From AP-15 sp963735445 (GTDB lineage Bacteria; Pseudomonadota; Alphaproteobacteria; ATCC43930; CGMCC-115725), in NCBI GenBank assembly GCA_963735445.1, contig CAVTLC010000051.1, positions 1-64,000 of the forward strand: DNA of 64,000 nt. The letters run 5' to 3'. This document shows, piece after piece, positions 17,318 to 25,840 of this stretch (the first letter of the stretch is position 1; every line of letters begins with the position of its first letter). Below the pieces are notes generated by a model, which was given only the letters and a program-made list of their open reading frames with translations, was not told the DNA's origin and did not search any database. A program made the position numbers and the translations under genes.

Positions 17318-18532
17318 TCAGATTGGTAACGCACCGGTGGGGAAGCGAACGACGGGAACCATTTCTCCGATCGCAGCGCTGGGGGCATGCGGGGGACGCA
17401 GGATCAGGCAATCGGCGAGTGACAGGAGGCGCATCATGGAGCTGTCCTGCAGGTCAAATGGGAAAACCTCCTCTAATCCATCAGCGGCGTGAGCGACTCG
17501 GGCGCGCAGGTAATCTTGGCGGCGGTCGTTCGCGGCGATTGGTGCGCCGAGTCGGACAGTTGACACGCAGGTGTCGGCAGCGGAATCACCGCTCAGCCGC
17601 TTGATGGCCGGGACCAGAAACAGTACCGAGCAAACAAAGGTTGAGACCGGATTCCCGGGTAGACCGAGCATCGGCGTCCCGTGGTATCGGCCAACCATCA
17701 ACGGCTTGCCGGGCCGCATCGCGATCTGCCAGAACTCGAGCGCGAACCCGTCCGTGGCTAGAGCATCGCGCACAAGGTCGTGCTCGCCGACAGACGCGCC
17801 GCCGGTGGTCACCAGCAGATCGACGCCGCGTGTCGCGTTGGCGATCCGTCTCAGTGCCTCGGGATCGTCCGGAGCATTGCCGACGGAAACCGGGATCCCG
17901 CCGCAGGCCGACACCACCGCAGAAAGTGCGAGGCTGTTCGAACTTACGATCTGATGCGGCCCGATTGGCTCCCCCGGCATGACAATCTCGTCGCCGGTCG
18001 ACAGAATGCCAATACGTGGCCGGCGACGGACGAACAGCCACGGCCGGTTCATTGCCGCGAGGAGGCCGATATCGCGCGCTGTCAACCGACGTCCCGCCGT
18101 CAGCAACACCTCACCTTCAGTGAAATCGAGGCCTTCCGGCCGCACGTGACGACCACGCTGCGCAGCTTCGAGCACCCGTACCCGGTCGCCCTCGCGCTTA
18201 GTGTCTTCCTGAATCACGACGGTATCAGTGCCGGCCGGCATCGGCGCCCCTGTGAAGATGCGCGCCGCTTCTCCCTGGCCCACGTGGCCACCGAAACCTG
18301 CCCCCGCCGGCACCTCGGCAACAATACGCAACTCGGCGGGAATATGGCCAAGGTCATCGGCTCGCACGGCATAGCCGTCCATTGCCGATACGGCAAAGGG
18401 CGGTTGAGTACGGCGGGCGGCGACATCCTCGGCAAGCACCCGGCCAAGGCTCTCAGACAAAGCGATTTGCTCGGGCGGCAGGGTCTCGATAAGCGACAAC
18501 AGACGCTGCAGCGCCTCTTCTACCGAAATCAT
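17318..18532 (-). CDS. moeA: Molybdopterin molybdotransferase MoeA
   Basis: Inserts molybdate into adenylylated molybdopterin to complete the molybdenum cofactor. Motifs: PPFAVSAMDGYAVRADD at the N-terminus, IFTGAPMPAGTDTVVIQEDT in domain III, the GDEIV loop (IGILSTGDEIVMPGEPI), TTGGASVGEHDLVRDAL, and PMLGLPGNPVSTFVCSVLF. 404 residues, normal. Its ATG overlaps the stop of the trpC-moaC gene by 4 bases, so translation is coupled to the MoaC part, an earlier step of the same pathway. The xanthine-dehydrogenase-like gene at the window's right end would be a user of this cofactor. Confidence 0.96.
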   Translation of the reverse strand: MISVEEALQRLLSLIETLPPEQIALSESLGRVLAEDVAARRTQPPFAVSAMDGYAVRADDLGHIPAELRIVAEVPAGAGFGGHVGQGEAARIFTGAPMPAGTDTVVIQEDTKREGDRVRVLEAAQRGRHVRPEGLDFTEGEVLLTAGRRLTARDIGLLAAMNRPWLFVRRRPRIGILSTGDEIVMPGEPIGPHQIVSSNSLALSAVVSACGGIPVSVGNAPDDPEALRRIANATRGVDLLVTTGGASVGEHDLVRDALATDGFALEFWQIAMRPGKPLMVGRYHGTPMLGLPGNPVSTFVCSVLFLVPAIKRLSGDSAADTCVSTVRLGAPIAANDRRQDYLRARVAHAADGLEEVFPFDLQDSSMMRLLSLADCLILRPPHAPSAAIGEMVPVVRFPTGALPI

Positions 18533-19794
18533 CGGTTAGCCTCCCAATGTCCCGATCGGCCGCCCGATTTGCTTAGCAGCCGCAAATCGGTGACGACCAT
18601 GCCGCGATCTACCGCTTTGCACATGTCATAGATTGTCAGGGCCGCAACGCTGGCTGCCGTCAGCGCCTCCATTTCGACCCCGGTGCGCCCGCGCATGCGG
18701 CAGGTAGCGACGATCTCGACTGCATTCCTCTCGGGCACGCAGGCGAGATCAACTTCCACGGATGTCAACGCCAACGGGTGACACAACGGGATCAACTCGG
18801 CGGTGCGTTTGGCAGCCATGATTCCCGCCAGTCTGGCGACCGCGAGCACATCGCCCTTCGCGACATCGCCTGCTCTGATTCGCTCCAAGGTTTGGGGCTG
18901 CATCACGACGCGCGCGCCGACTATGGCAACACGGTCTGTCTCGTCTTTGTCTGAGACGTCGACCATGCGGGCGCGGCCCTGCGAGTCGAGATGCGTGAAT
19001 TCGGGCAGACGAAGCAAATGTCGCGTCGCGGCGGTCACATCGGGCTCGCGCATCAAGGTTTCGCCGACAAGGAAACATCGCGCGCCGGCCGCGGAGAGCC
19101 GCTCAAGATCGACGGGGCCACGAATCCCGCTCTCGGCGACGACGATGCGATCGGACGGCACCCTGCTTGTCAGCCGTTCAGTCGTACCGAGATCGACGCT
19201 CAACGTCTTCAGATTGCGGTTGTTGATGCCGATCAAACGGCAGCCAAGCAGCAGAGCGCGCTCGAGTTCCGCTTGATCATGCACCTCGGCCAGCACATCG
19301 AGGCCCACTTCGGCCGCGGCGGCGGCTAGCTCGCGAGCGTCGTTGTCGGACAGCGCCGCCATGATCACCAATATACAATCGGCCCCGATCAGGCGGCTTT
19401 CGAGGACCTGATAGGGGTCGAGGATGAAATCCTTGCGTAGGACAGGCAATGAAGCGGCGCCGCGGGCCGCCTGCAGATCATCATTGCTGCCTTGAAAGAA
19501 CGGCGCGTCGGTCAGCACTGACAAACAGCTGGCACCGCCAGCCTCGTAGCCGCGGGCGAGAGCAGCCGGATCGAAATCCTGTCGGATCAGCCCGGCGCTC
19601 GGTGAAGCCTTCTTGATCTCAGTGATCAGCCCGAAACGGCCTTGCGCCAAGTGCCGCTCGAGGGCGGCGGCAAAGGACCGCGCCGGTGGAGCCTCGGCGA
19701 GCGCGTCCACCAGCCTCGCTTCAGGATATTCCGCTTTCAGGCGGGCAACATACGCGCGCTTCTCGGCGCAAATTCGCTCAAGCACGTCGCTCAT
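18529..19794 (-). CDS. trpC-moaC: Fused indole-3-glycerol-phosphate synthase / cyclic pyranopterin monophosphate synthase (TrpC-MoaC)
   Basis: One uninterrupted 421-codon frame holds two enzymes. Residues 1-262 are TrpC (tryptophan pathway), with ITEIKKASPSAGLIRQDFDP, LPVLRKDFILDPYQV, GINNRNLKTLSVDL and VVAESGIRGPVDL. Residues about 263-421 are MoaC (molybdenum cofactor), with THLDSQGRARMVDVSDK, AGDVAKGDVLAVARLAGIMA, LIPLCHPLALTSVEVDL and GVEMEALTAASVAALTIYD. The junction is HLLRLPEFTHLD: where MoaC would normally begin with Met there is CTG (19006-19008), and no TrpC stop occurs. The genes are neighbours but separate in most relatives. Either a true fusion arose by loss of the stop, or MoaC is also made from the CTG or an upstream TTG. 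Both halves look complete. Confidence 0.9.
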   Translation of the reverse strand: MSDVLERICAEKRAYVARLKAEYPEARLVDALAEAPPARSFAAALERHLAQGRFGLITEIKKASPSAGLIRQDFDPAALARGYEAGGASCLSVLTDAPFFQGSNDDLQAARGAASLPVLRKDFILDPYQVLESRLIGADCILVIMAALSDNDARELAAAAAEVGLDVLAEVHDQAELERALLLGCRLIGINNRNLKTLSVDLGTTERLTSRVPSDRIVVAESGIRGPVDLERLSAAGARCFLVGETLMREPDVTAATRHLLRLPEFTHLDSQGRARMVDVSDKDETDRVAIVGARVVMQPQTLERIRAGDVAKGDVLAVARLAGIMAAKRTAELIPLCHPLALTSVEVDLACVPERNAVEIVATCRMRGRTGVEMEALTAASVAALTIYDMCKAVDRGMVVTDLRLLSKSGGRSGHWEANR

Positions 19795-20831
19795 CGGGCG
19801 ACCTCCGACGTTTCCGCGGGGGTGTTGGTGCGGGAGACGAGAGCGTCGAGGATGCGGCGCGCCGCTCCGGAATCGATTGCTCGCGCCGCGAGTTCAGCCC
19901 CCTCATAGAGGTTGGCGGCGCGCCCGGCGATCAGCAGGGCCGCTGCACTGTTCAGCAACACGACGTCGCGCAAGGGTCCGCCCACTCCCGCCAGCAGATT
20001 GCGCATCAGCCGGGCGTTAAGGGGCGGCTCGCCGCCGCGCAAATCTTCAAGCCGCGCCGACGGCAAACCGGCGTCGCCGGCGCTGATTTCGAATGTCTCT
20101 ACCCGTTCGTCCTCAAGCGCGGCGACTTTGGTTGGGCCCGTTGTCGTCAATTCATCGAGGCCGTCGCCGTGGACGACCCAGGCACGCTCACTGCCCAATC
20201 GTCCCAATACCTCAGCCATCGGTCTTACCCATTCGGGGGCGAACACGCCGACTAACTGCCGCCGCGCCAGGGCCGGGCTCGACAACGGACCCAATAGGTT
20301 GAAGATTGTCCTGGTGCCAAGTTCGACACGGGTGGGGGCAACATGGCGGGTGGCGCTATGATGGCGCGGCGCCATCAGAAATCCGATACCAACTTCCCAC
20401 AAGCAGGCGCGAACGATCGCAAGATCGGCGTCGATGTTGACACCCAGCGCCGTCAAGACGTCGGCCGAACCCGATCTCGACGACAGCGCTCTGTTCCCGT
20501 GCTTGGCGACGGGTACGCCGCAGCCGGCAACGACCAAGGCGCTCGCTGTTGAGATATTGAAGCTGCCCGAGGCATCACCGCCGGTTCCGCAAGTGTCGAT
20601 GGCCCCGGGCGGTGCCTCTATATGCACCGCCTTGGCTCGCATGATCCGGGCCGCACCGGCAATCTCGTCGACAGTCTCGCCGCGGACGCGCAGCGCCATT
20701 AAGAAGCCGCCCATCTGCGATGGCGTCGCATCTCCGCTCATGATGATGTCGAATGCCGTTTCGGCCTCGCTCTCGCTCAAGCTGCGGCCCCCGGCCACCA
20801 TCTCTAGCAGCGACTTGAGATCGCCTGTCAT
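19791..20831 (-). CDS. trpD: Anthranilate phosphoribosyltransferase
   Basis: Transfers phosphoribose from PRPP to anthranilate, the second step of tryptophan synthesis. The PRPP/anthranilate site motifs CGTGGDASGSFNISTASALV and VPVAKHGNRALSSRSGSADV are present. Further motifs are FLMAPRHHSATRHVAPTRVE, RTIFNLLGPLSSPA and VVHGDGLDELTTTGPTKV. 346 residues. It overlaps trpC by 4 bases (ATGA). The glutamine amidotransferase gene trpG, often directly upstream, is not in the roughly 480 bases before the next gene, so the other anthranilate synthase genes must lie elsewhere. Confidence 0.96.
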   Translation of the reverse strand: MTGDLKSLLEMVAGGRSLSESEAETAFDIIMSGDATPSQMGGFLMALRVRGETVDEIAGAARIMRAKAVHIEAPPGAIDTCGTGGDASGSFNISTASALVVAGCGVPVAKHGNRALSSRSGSADVLTALGVNIDADLAIVRACLWEVGIGFLMAPRHHSATRHVAPTRVELGTRTIFNLLGPLSSPALARRQLVGVFAPEWVRPMAEVLGRLGSERAWVVHGDGLDELTTTGPTKVAALEDERVETFEISAGDAGLPSARLEDLRGGEPPLNARLMRNLLAGVGGPLRDVVLLNSAAALLIAGRAANLYEGAELAARAIDSGAARRILDALVSRTNTPAETSEVAR

Positions 20832-20964
20832 GAGGCTGCTTGATAATCGAGTGTCAAAACCATGTGCGGTGCCCGCTGGAGAAGGCTACCTTTATAACAG
20901 CCCCTCCGTTCAGACGGAAACGACCGTATCCGCGTCGGTCCGGATTCCCGCACGGAAGTGCCCT

Positions 20965-20994
20965 AGTGGTACGATTTTAACAGTTAGTACCACT
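20965..20994. repeat. Inverted repeat AGTGGTAC ... GTACCACT
   Basis: Perfect 8-base inverted repeat (20965-20972 and 20987-20994) around a 14-base AT-rich centre, in the roughly 480-base non-coding stretch between divergent trpD and dcd. It could be an operator for either gene, a terminator-like hairpin, or part of a small dispersed palindromic element. I did not notice a second copy in this window. The rest of this stretch shows no convincing gene. Confidence 0.5.
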
Positions 20995-21003
20995 CTTCCG
21001 TCA

Positions 21004-21092
21004 TTCCCGCGACAGCGGGAACCCAGGATAGGCGCTCACATGGCGGCCCCCGTTCAGGCCAGGGCAGGCCTCGACCCCCGCTTTCGCGGGGG
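21004..21092. repeat. REP-like pair of GC-rich palindromes
   Basis: Two hairpins sit about 50 bases apart: TTCCCGC-GACA-GCGGGAA (21004-21021) and CCCCCGC-TTTC-GCGGGGG (21075-21092). The surrounding style (cattcccgcgacagcggga, then ccccgctttcgcggggg) is that of the dispersed extragenic palindromes found between genes in many Proteobacteria. Such units can protect mRNA ends or be moved by RAYT transposases; no transposase is present here. Confidence 0.55.
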
Positions 21093-21316
21093 CGGCGAAA
21101 TGAGATGGGAATCATTTGTTCGGTTCGCACCACTAGCGAGTTGTTGGCGCGGTTACCGGTTCCAAGCCAATCGGCGACACGCTATCGTCGAAGCTGGCGC
21201 CGACTGTCTGCATTTTGGCTCGGTGCGGTGGGAGAAGCGAAGTGGCCATTGGTGTTTCCGGAGTGGTCTTGGAAGATTAGATACAGCGCTGATCGATCTG
21301 GACGAGTGTGTGCATT

Positions 21317-22561
21317 ATGTCGGAACCGATGCAGCCCGTGCTGTTCCCAGTGCCAGAGCCCGAGCGGTCCACTGGCGACTTATTTCCGCCTCCTCAGCCG
21401 CGAGAGCTTGAGCACGCAACCGGGATCCTGCCCTCGCAGTTGCTGCGTGACGCGATCGAGCGTACTCACGAGATTAAATCCCTTGAACGGATTTCTGACG
21501 ACCAGATTCAGCCGGCGAGCCTTGATCTGCGCCTGGGAAGCGTAGCCCATCGTGTCCGCTCGAGTTTTCTTCCTGGCCCGGATTGCACGGTTGCAGAAAA
21601 ATTAAGCGCCATGTCGCTTCATACACTCGACCTAAACAAGGGCGCTGTGCTGGAAAAGGACTGCGTGTACATTGTGCAGTTGCTGGAACATCTAAGACTT
21701 CGATACCGAACATCCGGCTCAGCCAACCCGAAAAGCTCAACCGGACGTTTAAATGTCTTTGCGCGCGTAATTACCGATTACGGGACAGAATTCGACAGCA
21801 TTAAATCTAATTACTCTGGAGCGCTTTACGCAGAGCTATCTCCCCGGTCCTTTAGTATTCGGGTTCGTACGGGTTCACGCCTGGTTCAACTGCGCGTACG
21901 GCGAGGAAGACCAACTTCAAGCAATGCCGCGCTGCGGCGGCTGCACGAAGAAGTCGGCTTCGACGTGGTATCTGCCGGTTCGCCGATCAGCCGCGAATTT
22001 ATCGAGGGCGGGCTCGCAGTAACCGTTGACGTAAGCGGTACGCTGCAAAACGGCTTCGTCGGTTACAAGGCAAAAAAGCATACACCAGTAATAGATGTTG
22101 ACGTGACAAACTACTACGATGTGCAAGACTTTTGGGACCCCGTGTTCAAGGCCAACAAAGAAGGGATAATCCTGGATCCGGAGGACTTCTACGTCCTAGC
22201 GTCGCGCGAGGCGGTCGCGATACCGACCGACCAAGCAGCAGAGATGCTGGCCTACGACACGCTCGTTGGTGAATTTCGAGTGCATTATGCGGGTTTCTTT
22301 GATCCCGGCTTCGGCATGGCGGAGACTGGAGGCAAGGGAAGCCGTGCGGTGTTGGAAGTTCGCGCACACGAGGTGCCGTTCCTAATCGAGCACGGCCAAA
22401 TCGTTGGCCGCCTCGTGTATGAGCGCTTGATCACCCGACCGGATAAACTCTACGGAAGCGCCATAGGCTCGTCATACCAGCGCCAGGGCCTGGCTCTTTC
22501 AAGGCATTTCAAGCCTCTTCCTGCCGGGATGAGGCTAGCCGAGCATGCTGCCGAAGGCTGA
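21317..22561 (+). CDS. dcd: dCTP deaminase, long two-domain form
   Basis: Deaminates dCTP to dUTP, feeding thymidylate synthesis. The protein has about 414 residues, twice the length of E. coli Dcd, and contains two dUTPase-like beta-barrel halves. The first half begins TGILPSQLLRDAIER and includes PASLDLRLGSVAHRV, STGRLNVFARVITDYG and SGALYAELSPRSFSI. The second includes GFVGYKAKKHTPVIDVDV, LAYDTLVGEFRVHYAGFFDP, GFGMAETGGKGSRAVLEVRA and PFLIEHGQIVGRLVYERL. Long forms are usual in alphaproteobacteria. I chose ATG 21317 (MSEPMQPVLFPVPEPERS) over GTG 21308. The N-terminal 35 residues are Pro-rich and probably flexible. Confidence 0.9.
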   Translation: MSEPMQPVLFPVPEPERSTGDLFPPPQPRELEHATGILPSQLLRDAIERTHEIKSLERISDDQIQPASLDLRLGSVAHRVRSSFLPGPDCTVAEKLSAMSLHTLDLNKGAVLEKDCVYIVQLLEHLRLRYRTSGSANPKSSTGRLNVFARVITDYGTEFDSIKSNYSGALYAELSPRSFSIRVRTGSRLVQLRVRRGRPTSSNAALRRLHEEVGFDVVSAGSPISREFIEGGLAVTVDVSGTLQNGFVGYKAKKHTPVIDVDVTNYYDVQDFWDPVFKANKEGIILDPEDFYVLASREAVAIPTDQAAEMLAYDTLVGEFRVHYAGFFDPGFGMAETGGKGSRAVLEVRAHEVPFLIEHGQIVGRLVYERLITRPDKLYGSAIGSSYQRQGLALSRHFKPLPAGMRLAEHAAEG

Positions 22562-22575
22562 CCCCAACTGAAAAC

Positions 22576-22610
22576 GCAACCTGGATTGGTTGCAGGCTAC
22601 TCGGTTGCAG
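22576..22610. promoter_or_regulatory. Repeated GGTTGC half-sites before the valine operon
   Basis: GCAACC (22576-22581) is followed by GGTTGCAG (22588-22595) and again GGTTGCAG (22603-22610): one inverted and one direct repeat of the same half-site, with the two direct copies 15 bases apart, ending 13 bases before the acyl-CoA dehydrogenase ATG. This looks like a regulator binding site for the operon, or, from the first pair alone, a hairpin after dcd. No factor can be named from sequence. Confidence 0.35.
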
Positions 22611-22623
22611 CTATATTCGCGGC

Positions 22624-23772
22624 ATGGATTTCGCGCTCTCCGACGAGCAACGGGCGTTTCAGGAGACCGCACGGATTTTTGCACGCGAGGAATGGCTCCC
22701 GTACGCAGCAGGGTGGGACGAGTCCGAGGAATTCCCGGTCGAAGCGCTGCGCCGGGCAGCGGCGCTGGGCTTCGCGGGGATTTATGTTCGTGAAGAATTC
22801 GGCGGCAGCGGGCTCGGCCGCGTCGACGCCGCGATCCTCTTCGAGGAACTGGCTGCCGCCTGCGTTTCCACCGCCGCCTACCTATCGATTCACAACATGG
22901 TCTCGTGGATGATCGACCGCTTTGGTAATGACGAGCAGCGTGCCCGGTTTCTGCCAAAGCTGACGCGAATGGACCATCTTGCCAGCTATTGTCTGACCGA
23001 GCCGGGCAGCGGCTCGGACGCAGCGGCGCTGACAACGCGCGCCCGCCGCGACGGCGGCGATTACGTTTTAAACGGCACCAAGGCGTTTATTTCGGGCGGC
23101 GGCGCCAGCGACATGTATGTCGCGATGGTCCGGACCGGCGGCGAGGGACCGCACGGCATCTCCTGCCTCGTGGTGGAAAAGGGGGCACCGGGTTTGTCGT
23201 TTGGCAAACGGGAAAAAAAGCTTGGCTGGAACTCGCAGCCAACGGCGATGGTGATCTTCGAGGATTGCAGGGTGCCGGTCGCCAACCGGCTCGGCGCCGA
23301 GGGCGACGGCTTTAAAATCGCGATGATGGGGCTCGACGGCGGGCGGCTCAACATCGCAGCATGCTCATTGGGAGGGGCGCGCGCCTGCCTCGAAGCGGCG
23401 CGGACGCATCTCGGCGAGCGCCGCCAATTCGGACGGCCGCTTGCCGATTTTCAGGCGTTGCAATTCAAACTCGCGGATATGGCTACCGAAATCGAGGCGG
23501 CGCGGCTGATGGTGTGGCGCGGAGCGGCGAGCCTCGAGGCCGCCGATCCGCAGGCCGTCATGCACTGCGCGATGGCCAAGCGTTTTGCGACCGATGCCGG
23601 CTTTCACGTTTGCAACGAGGCGCTGCAGCTGTTTGGCGGTTACGGTTATCTCAAGGACTTCCCGATCGAGCGCTATTTGCGCGACGTGCGCGTGCACCAG
23701 ATCCTCGAAGGCACAAACGAGATCATGCGGGTCATCATCGCTCGCCGTCTGCTCGGCCCCTCGAATGAATGA
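22624..23772 (+). CDS. Acyl-CoA dehydrogenase, isobutyryl-CoA dehydrogenase type
   Basis: An FAD-dependent dehydrogenase making an alpha,beta-unsaturated acyl-CoA; here most likely isobutyryl-CoA to methacrylyl-CoA in valine breakdown. Signatures: ASYCLTEPGSGSDAAALTTRA (FAD and substrate loop), SGGGASDMYVAMVRTGG, GERRQFGRPLADFQALQFKL and GGYGYLKDFPIERYLRDVRV. The segment ILEGTNEIMRVIIARRLL holds the usual catalytic Glu. 382 residues. The substrate is inferred from the next two genes, which code for later valine-pathway enzymes. The stop overlaps the hydrolase start by 8 bases. A possible operator lies just upstream. Confidence 0.9.
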   Translation: MDFALSDEQRAFQETARIFAREEWLPYAAGWDESEEFPVEALRRAAALGFAGIYVREEFGGSGLGRVDAAILFEELAAACVSTAAYLSIHNMVSWMIDRFGNDEQRARFLPKLTRMDHLASYCLTEPGSGSDAAALTTRARRDGGDYVLNGTKAFISGGGASDMYVAMVRTGGEGPHGISCLVVEKGAPGLSFGKREKKLGWNSQPTAMVIFEDCRVPVANRLGAEGDGFKIAMMGLDGGRLNIAACSLGGARACLEAARTHLGERRQFGRPLADFQALQFKLADMATEIEAARLMVWRGAASLEAADPQAVMHCAMAKRFATDAGFHVCNEALQLFGGYGYLKDFPIERYLRDVRVHQILEGTNEIMRVIIARRLLGPSNE

Positions 23773-24883
23773 TGGGGAAGAGATCCTGCTCGATCGGGTG
23801 GGCGGGATTGCGACCCTGACGATCAACCGGCCGCAGGCGCTAAACGCACTGACCCTCGCCAACTATCGCCGGATCGCCCCGGCACTCGCGGCCTGGGGGG
23901 CAGACCCGGCGGTGCATGCGGTGGTTGTGCGGGGCGCTGGTGGTCGGGCCTTTTGCGCCGGCGGTGATGTGCGTGCGGTTTACGACGCTGGGCGCGGGAT
24001 CAGAGGCGATCACGATTTGACCGCGACCTTCTTTCGCGAGGAATACGAGCTGATCCGCGATATCCACCGCTTTCCCAAACCCTATATCGCTATTATCGAC
24101 GGGATCACGATGGGCGGCGGCGCCGGGATCTCGGTCAACGGCGCCTATCGCATCGGGACCGAGCGCACGATCTTCGCGATGCCGGAGACCGCGATCGGGC
24201 TATTTCCGGATGTCGGGGCGACGCGGTTCTTGAACCGCTGTCCTGGACAGGTTGGCCGCTATCTCGGTCTAACCGGGGTACGGCTCAAAGCGAGCGACGC
24301 GCTCTATTGTGGGTTTGCGACGCAGGTCATCGACCAAGAATGGGTCGAGGCGCTGATCGGGAAGCTCGCCGAGATGGCCTGGAACCCGGGATTAGAGTTC
24401 ACACAGGTCGAAGCACTGCTCGCCGAATTCGCAACCGATCCTGGACCGGCATCGCTGGCACCACGGCGCCCGGCGATCGACCGTTGCTTTGCCGACGATG
24501 CGATCGAGGAGATCCTTGCCGCGCTTTTGGCCGAAGCAAACTCGGGCAGGCCCGATGCCGGATGGGCGGCCGAGACCCGCACCGGTCTGTTGAGCAAATC
24601 CCCGACCAGCCTGAAGGTCACCTTGCGCCAACTTACCGTCGGGCAGGATTACGATGTCGAGCAGGCTTTGCAGCTCGAATACCGACTAACGCAGCACTTC
24701 ATGACGGCGCATGATTTCTACGAAGGCGTGCGTGCTCGGTTGATCGACAAAGATCAAAACCCGAACTGGCGGCCGGCGAGCCTCGCCGAGATCGACGACG
24801 CGACGGTCGAGAGCTATTTCGCTTCGCTGGGCAATCACGAATTGTACTTTGATCAGCCGAACCGGGAGGAAACGAAATCATGA
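23765..24883 (+). CDS. 3-hydroxyisobutyryl-CoA hydrolase
   Basis: A crotonase-fold enzyme releasing 3-hydroxyisobutyrate from its CoA ester in valine degradation. Start MNDGEEILLDRVGGIATLT at 23765. The oxyanion-hole segment is GRAFCAGGDVRAVYDAG; the catalytic Glu and Asp lie in FAMPETAIGLFPDVGATRF, a pattern that separates this hydrolase from ordinary enoyl-CoA hydratases, as does the length of 372 residues. The C-terminal HIBCH-type region (SPTSLKVTLRQLTVGQ, EYRLTQHFM, DFYEGVRARLIDKDQNP) is complete. It overlaps its neighbours by 8 and 4 bases, so the three genes are one translation-coupled unit. Confidence 0.93.
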   Translation: MNDGEEILLDRVGGIATLTINRPQALNALTLANYRRIAPALAAWGADPAVHAVVVRGAGGRAFCAGGDVRAVYDAGRGIRGDHDLTATFFREEYELIRDIHRFPKPYIAIIDGITMGGGAGISVNGAYRIGTERTIFAMPETAIGLFPDVGATRFLNRCPGQVGRYLGLTGVRLKASDALYCGFATQVIDQEWVEALIGKLAEMAWNPGLEFTQVEALLAEFATDPGPASLAPRRPAIDRCFADDAIEEILAALLAEANSGRPDAGWAAETRTGLLSKSPTSLKVTLRQLTVGQDYDVEQALQLEYRLTQHFMTAHDFYEGVRARLIDKDQNPNWRPASLAEIDDATVESYFASLGNHELYFDQPNREETKS

Positions 24884-25779
24884 CGGCAATCGGCTTTATC
24901 GGGCTCGGTAACATGGGCGCGCCGATGGCGGCAAACCTCGTCAAGGCCGGCCATCAAGTGACTGGCTACGATCTCGTCCCGGCAGCGATGGCGGCGTTAG
25001 CGGCGAACGGCGGGCGGGCGGCGGCGAGCGCAGCGGAAGCAATTGCGGCCGCCGAGGTCGTGATCACGATGCTACCGGCTGGGCCGCAGGTGCGCGAGGT
25101 CTATCTCGGCAATGGTGGAATCCTGGGTCGCGCCCGCAAGAGCGCATTGCTGATCGATTGCTCGACGATCGATGTCGACACCGCTCGCCTGGTCGCGGCA
25201 GCAGCGCATCAGGCCGGCTTCGAAATGGTCGATGCGCCGGTCTCCGGGGGCACGGCGGGTGCGGCCGCCGCAACGTTGACGTTCATGGTCGGCGGCGAGG
25301 CGCCGTCATTCGAACGCGCCCGGCCGATCCTTGAAGCGATGGGCCGCACGATCGTTCATACCGGGCTCGCCGGCAACGGTCAGGCGGTCAAGATATGCAA
25401 CAACATGTTGCTCGCGATATCGATGATCGGTGTCTGCGAGGCGTTTACATTGGCACGGAAGCTCGGACTGACGCCGCAGACCTTATTCGATGTCGTCAGC
25501 AAGTCGACAGGACAATGCTGGGCCTTGACCGGCTACTGCCCGGTGCCGGGGCCGGTGCCGTCATCGCCCGCGAACCGAGATTACGCCGCAGGTTTTACCG
25601 CGGCGATGATGCTGAAGGATCTGCGGCTGGCGCAACAGGCGGCAGGAGCAGTGGCGGCGCCGACCCCGATGGGTGCCGCCGCGGCGGCACTCTATCAGAT
25701 GTTTGTCGATGAGGGCACGGGTGGCTTCGATTTTTCAGCCATCTATCGTTTTATCGCCAAGTCAGAAACTAAAATTTGA
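24880..25779 (+). CDS. mmsB: 3-hydroxyisobutyrate dehydrogenase
   Basis: Oxidises 3-hydroxyisobutyrate to methylmalonate semialdehyde with NAD. The Rossmann motif GFIGLGNMGAPMAANLVKAG lies at the N-terminus. The substrate motif is DAPVSGGTAGAAAATLTFMV and the catalytic Lys is in GNGQAVKICNNMLL. The C-terminal AAMMLKDLRLAQQAA motif is also typical. 299 residues. Third gene of the valine unit; the semialdehyde dehydrogenase (mmsA) that often accompanies these is not here, so the pathway must be completed elsewhere. Confidence 0.94.
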   Translation: MTAIGFIGLGNMGAPMAANLVKAGHQVTGYDLVPAAMAALAANGGRAAASAAEAIAAAEVVITMLPAGPQVREVYLGNGGILGRARKSALLIDCSTIDVDTARLVAAAAHQAGFEMVDAPVSGGTAGAAAATLTFMVGGEAPSFERARPILEAMGRTIVHTGLAGNGQAVKICNNMLLAISMIGVCEAFTLARKLGLTPQTLFDVVSKSTGQCWALTGYCPVPGPVPSSPANRDYAAGFTAAMMLKDLRLAQQAAGAVAAPTPMGAAAAALYQMFVDEGTGGFDFSAIYRFIAKSETKI

Positions 25780-25840
25780 AACGAAGGATTAACTGGATCG
25801 CCGCTAATCTCGCCGGGACGTCATGTTGCGAGGCTCCCGT

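Noticed and set aside
20434..21411. 325-codon plus-strand frame across the trpD start and the intergenic gap
   Set aside because: Its first half is antisense to trpD and the second half runs through the palindromic repeats; no recognisable domain.
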